From: Clostridiaceae bacterium
GTDB lineage: Bacteria > Bacillota > Clostridia > DSM-8532
Assembly: GCA_012719545.1 (NCBI GenBank)
Contig: JAAYAD010000057.1
Coordinates: 1 to 64,000, forward strand
Reading direction: 5' to 3'
Length of the DNA stretch: 64,000 nt
Both the position numbers and the translations under genes were made by a program. Shown here one piece after another: positions 61,053-64,000 of this stretch (positions are counted from its first letter, which is position 1; each line of letters opens with the position of its first letter). Below the pieces are notes generated by a model. The model searched no databases, was not told the origin of the DNA, and was given only the letters and a program-made list of their open reading frames with translations.

Positions 61053-63329
61053 TTACAGCCTTACTCCAAGTGCATAGGCGGCACGGGTTGCTTCAAGTAC
61101 TCTTCCGCCTGAGAAGCTGTCACCTATGTTGTAAAGCTCAGGAGCGATTCTTTCAGCCTGTGCTTCAAAGAAGAGTGAATCGTCGGGTTTTCCTCCGGTT
61201 GCAAACACCACAAGGTCAGCCTTTAATACAAATTCTTTTTCTTCGTTGCCAATTTTGGGTGCAAGAGGATTTTCTATGTTCTTTGGCAATATTGGCTGCC
61301 ATGTGTTATAGGGGTCGGGAACATTTTTGGATACATTCCGGATGATATGCACACCGTCCTGGTCAATGGACACAACTTTCGCATAGTTTATAAGCTCAAC
61401 CCCTGCTTTCTTCATGTAATAGATAAGATGGCCGCGGTTAGCGGTGCAGGCGCCGTCCATGAAGTAAGGAAGCATTTCTACAACCTTTACCTGGCAGCCG
61501 TGCTCATAGCTTAGCCAATAAGCTGTTTCACAGCCAACTTCACCGCCGCCTACCACAACAACGGACTTGGCATCTTTTAAAAGCTCGGGATTCAATAACA
61601 GCTCTGTCGCCTGAACAGTTCTGATTTTATCAAGACCTGAAATGGGCGGTATTGACTCTTTTGTACCTGTTGCAAATACTATGCAGTCATATGAGCCTTC
61701 CTTTAATTTATTGAGATCAACTTGTGTTTCCATATGTACCTTAAGGTCATAATCCTTTTGAGCCTTGTCAAGCATTACTTCAAGATGCTTTCTGTAATTT
61801 TCTATATCAAATTTAATTTTGGGTACGCTTCCTGGTATGGTCTTTCCGCCTATTTTACTTCCTTTTTCAAATAGCTCAACATGGTGGCCTCTTTTTGCCG
61901 CTGCTAGGGCAAATGTAACACCTGCAGGACCAGCTCCTACCACAGCTACTTTTTTGGCACGCTCAGCCTTTGGAGGATTTTCAGGATAAATATGTTCAAA
62001 GGCAGTGCGCGGATTTACGGCGCATTGCGGATGACCTCCCTCAACAAACTCGTTAATACATCCTTCCTGGCATCCAATGCATGGTGTTATTTCCTCAACT
62101 CTGCCGGAATAAGCTTTGTTTGGCCATTCAGGATCTGCAAGAAGGGGTCTTCCAAGCATGACCATGTCGCAATAACCGTCTCTTATTGCTTTTTCAGCCA
62201 AATCAGGATAACCGAGTTTTCCAACTGCCACAATGGGCACTTCAAAGCCTGCATTGGACTTAATTCCGCGTTCCTTGAACCTTTCTTTTACAATTCGAGA
62301 TACCTCAAGGAAACATCCCGCAGGCATGCCTGACGGCGGATGTGGCAGCCACCAGTTGTCATAGCAGCCAAGATCCACATCAAATATGTCAACACCTGCT
62401 TTAACCAGGTTCTCCATGTAATCTAAAGTCTCATTAATGGTCCTGCCGTTCTTGAATTTTCTAAGGGAAGGCTTGTTCATGCCTTCTTCCCCGTATGTCT
62501 CATTAAGAGCAAGGGATAAGTCTATACGGTACATAATTGGATAATGGGGTCCAACACGCCGGCGAAGTTCTTTTACAAGGTCTATGCCGAATCTCTGCCA
62601 GTCAGCGTAACGTCCAAGCTTTCTTCTGTTAAAGGCAGGATTGGTCATCTGTTCTAAGAGATACCCTTCATGGCCGTGCAGATAAACACCGTCTATTCCT
62701 GCCACCATGGCATCGGCAGCGGCCTGCCCGGCATTTCGGATAATTCTCTTAAGTTTTCTGTCTGAAAGTCTCATGCATGGTATCTGAGAAATGTAGAAAT
62801 TGGGATTGAAAGATGCCGATACCGGGAATTTGTACTGATTTACAAGACACTGAGGATTGCCCACCCTGCCCAAGCCAGGAGTAAGCTGAATGAATATTTT
62901 TGCACCAAAGCTATGTACTCCCTGTGCCAAATCGCGCCAGCCTGCAAAAACGGTTCTGCTTCTGTCTATACGCGGAAAATAAGAGAGCTTGCCCGGTTCT
63001 GTAATTGAATTGTCTATCCCGTGGCTGACGGGAACAAGACCGGTGGTAATAAGCCCTACTCCTCCCTTTGCCCTTGCAAAGAAATACTGGAGCATTTTGT
63101 CGTTTGGACGTCCTGTTTCCTCGCACATATCAATGTTGCCCATGGGTGCCATAACCAGTCTGTTTTTAATTTTTGTACGGTTAATTTGAATTGGTGAGAA
63201 CATGGCACTGTATGGGTATAAATCTTTAGTCATTCTTCCTGTTCCGCCTGCGCTGTTCTCATAATCGGGTTTTGTGAACCAATTGCCGTAGCTATCCACT
63301 AACTCTTGAATTTTAGCATCAGTTTTCAT
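61053..63329 (-). CDS. Old Yellow Enzyme / 2,4-dienoyl-CoA reductase-like NADH:flavin oxidoreductase with C-terminal FAD domain
   Basis: NRLVMAPMGNIDMCEETGRPND; ITPCIGCQEGCINEFVEGGHPQCAVNP Fe-S motif; KVAVVGAGPAGVTFALAAAKRGH. Confidence 0.93.
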   Translation of the reverse strand: MKTDAKIQELVDSYGNWFTKPDYENSAGGTGRMTKDLYPYSAMFSPIQINRTKIKNRLVMAPMGNIDMCEETGRPNDKMLQYFFARAKGGVGLITTGLVPVSHGIDNSITEPGKLSYFPRIDRSRTVFAGWRDLAQGVHSFGAKIFIQLTPGLGRVGNPQCLVNQYKFPVSASFNPNFYISQIPCMRLSDRKLKRIIRNAGQAAADAMVAGIDGVYLHGHEGYLLEQMTNPAFNRRKLGRYADWQRFGIDLVKELRRRVGPHYPIMYRIDLSLALNETYGEEGMNKPSLRKFKNGRTINETLDYMENLVKAGVDIFDVDLGCYDNWWLPHPPSGMPAGCFLEVSRIVKERFKERGIKSNAGFEVPIVAVGKLGYPDLAEKAIRDGYCDMVMLGRPLLADPEWPNKAYSGRVEEITPCIGCQEGCINEFVEGGHPQCAVNPRTAFEHIYPENPPKAERAKKVAVVGAGPAGVTFALAAAKRGHHVELFEKGSKIGGKTIPGSVPKIKFDIENYRKHLEVMLDKAQKDYDLKVHMETQVDLNKLKEGSYDCIVFATGTKESIPPISGLDKIRTVQATELLLNPELLKDAKSVVVVGGGEVGCETAYWLSYEHGCQVKVVEMLPYFMDGACTANRGHLIYYMKKAGVELINYAKVVSIDQDGVHIIRNVSKNVPDPYNTWQPILPKNIENPLAPKIGNEEKEFVLKADLVVFATGGKPDDSLFFEAQAERIAPELYNIGDSFSGGRVLEATRAAYALGVRL

Positions 63330-63477
63330 AACCGATTCCCCTTTCACCAATTATGTAGTTGTGGATTTACGAGAAGCGATAAGACAAACCGAACAATGTT
63401 CTAAAAGAAGTGTAACACATTGACAAATTATTATCAATATGGAATGGTAAAAAAAGATTATTTTGTCATAATAAAAC

Positions 63478-63502
63478 GCTCACTGTTATATATTCAGTGA
63501 GC
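63478..63502. promoter_or_regulatory. Palindromic candidate operator in the OYE/TetR divergent region
   Basis: GCTCACTG-TTATATATT-CAGTGAGC, just upstream of TATAAT at 63509-63514. Confidence 0.6.
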
Positions 63503-63558
63503 ATATGATATAATGCTGTATTAAGGGGTCATTATCCAAAAAAGCAGAGGTAATAATT

Positions 63559-64000
63559 ATGTCGGATAAAAAATTGCATCGTTCGACAGAAACTCAGTCC
63601 CGAATAATTCAGGCATTAATACGGCTTGCGCAGATAAAAAAACTTGAAGATATAACAGTCAGAAATATTTGCTCAGAAGCGGACGTATCAATAGGTTCCT
63701 TCTATCATCATTTTAGCTCAAAGCAGGAATTGCTTAATCAGGCATTTATTATTTTTGATGCTACTTTGGACGATATTATGCCAATAAATGATCTGCCGCC
63801 ATTAGCAGCAGCAAAAGAAGTTCTTATGCATCAGACCTCCTTTATTGTAAAGGAGGCCGGAAAGTTAATTACAGAATATTATAAAAACATACTTTCAGAT
63901 CCAAATCATTCTGCCGCAAATCCGCAAAGAAAGTACTACCGCGCCGTGTTGCACTGCACACGCCGGGCCGCCGACGCAGGGCTTCTAAAAGACGGTTTTG
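63559..64000 (+). CDS. TetR/AcrR-family transcriptional regulator (truncated by the window end)
   Basis: MSDKKLHRSTETQSRIIQALIRLAQIKKLEDITVRNICSEADVSIGSFYHHFSSKQELLNQAF. Confidence 0.9.
   Translation, partial: MSDKKLHRSTETQSRIIQALIRLAQIKKLEDITVRNICSEADVSIGSFYHHFSSKQELLNQAFIIFDATLDDIMPINDLPPLAAAKEVLMHQTSFIVKEAGKLITEYYKNILSDPNHSAANPQRKYYRAVLHCTRRAADAGLLKDGF

Overview
The window is a chromosomal segment of a spore-forming, low-GC Firmicute. Gene content (spoIVA, CotF-like coat proteins, a YaaH-like LysM-GH18 protein, Mn-dependent PPase, rpsB-tsf-pyrH-frr) suggests a clostridial relative; the taxon is inferred and was not searched. Housekeeping and metabolic genes include argGH, ruvC, ilvE, dcd, purB and a tRNA-Gln(CTG). 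Accessory or unusual parts are: (1) an intact IS3-type element at the left edge with a slippery A7 and a plausible TSD, plus a near-identical copy of its right terminus inside a terminator hairpin about 58 kb away; (2) a DpnII-like GATC restriction-modification cassette in the order MTase-REase-Dam-type MTase, abutting a truncated GNAT gene; (3) a 10.7 kb sugar operon holding an RbsABC-like ABC transporter, a second membrane-anchored paralogous binding protein, a NarL-type histidine kinase and response regulator, an orphan family-1 binding protein, a PfkB kinase, a class II aldolase and a D-lyxose-type isomerase. This operon looks like a three- or four-component sugar sensor coupled to a catabolic pathway and is the best candidate for an under-described system; (4) a BtuFCD-type metal/cofactor importer with a leader attenuator, divergent from a His-rich LarC; (5) an M18 aminopeptidase with two N-terminal AT-hooks; (6) a two-gene aconitase-X next to an Old-Yellow-Enzyme-type reductase and a divergent TetR gene with a palindromic candidate operator; (7) an apparently frameshifted ABC-2 permease. 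No CRISPR array or rRNA was seen. All family calls come from reading motifs by eye; no database searches were run.
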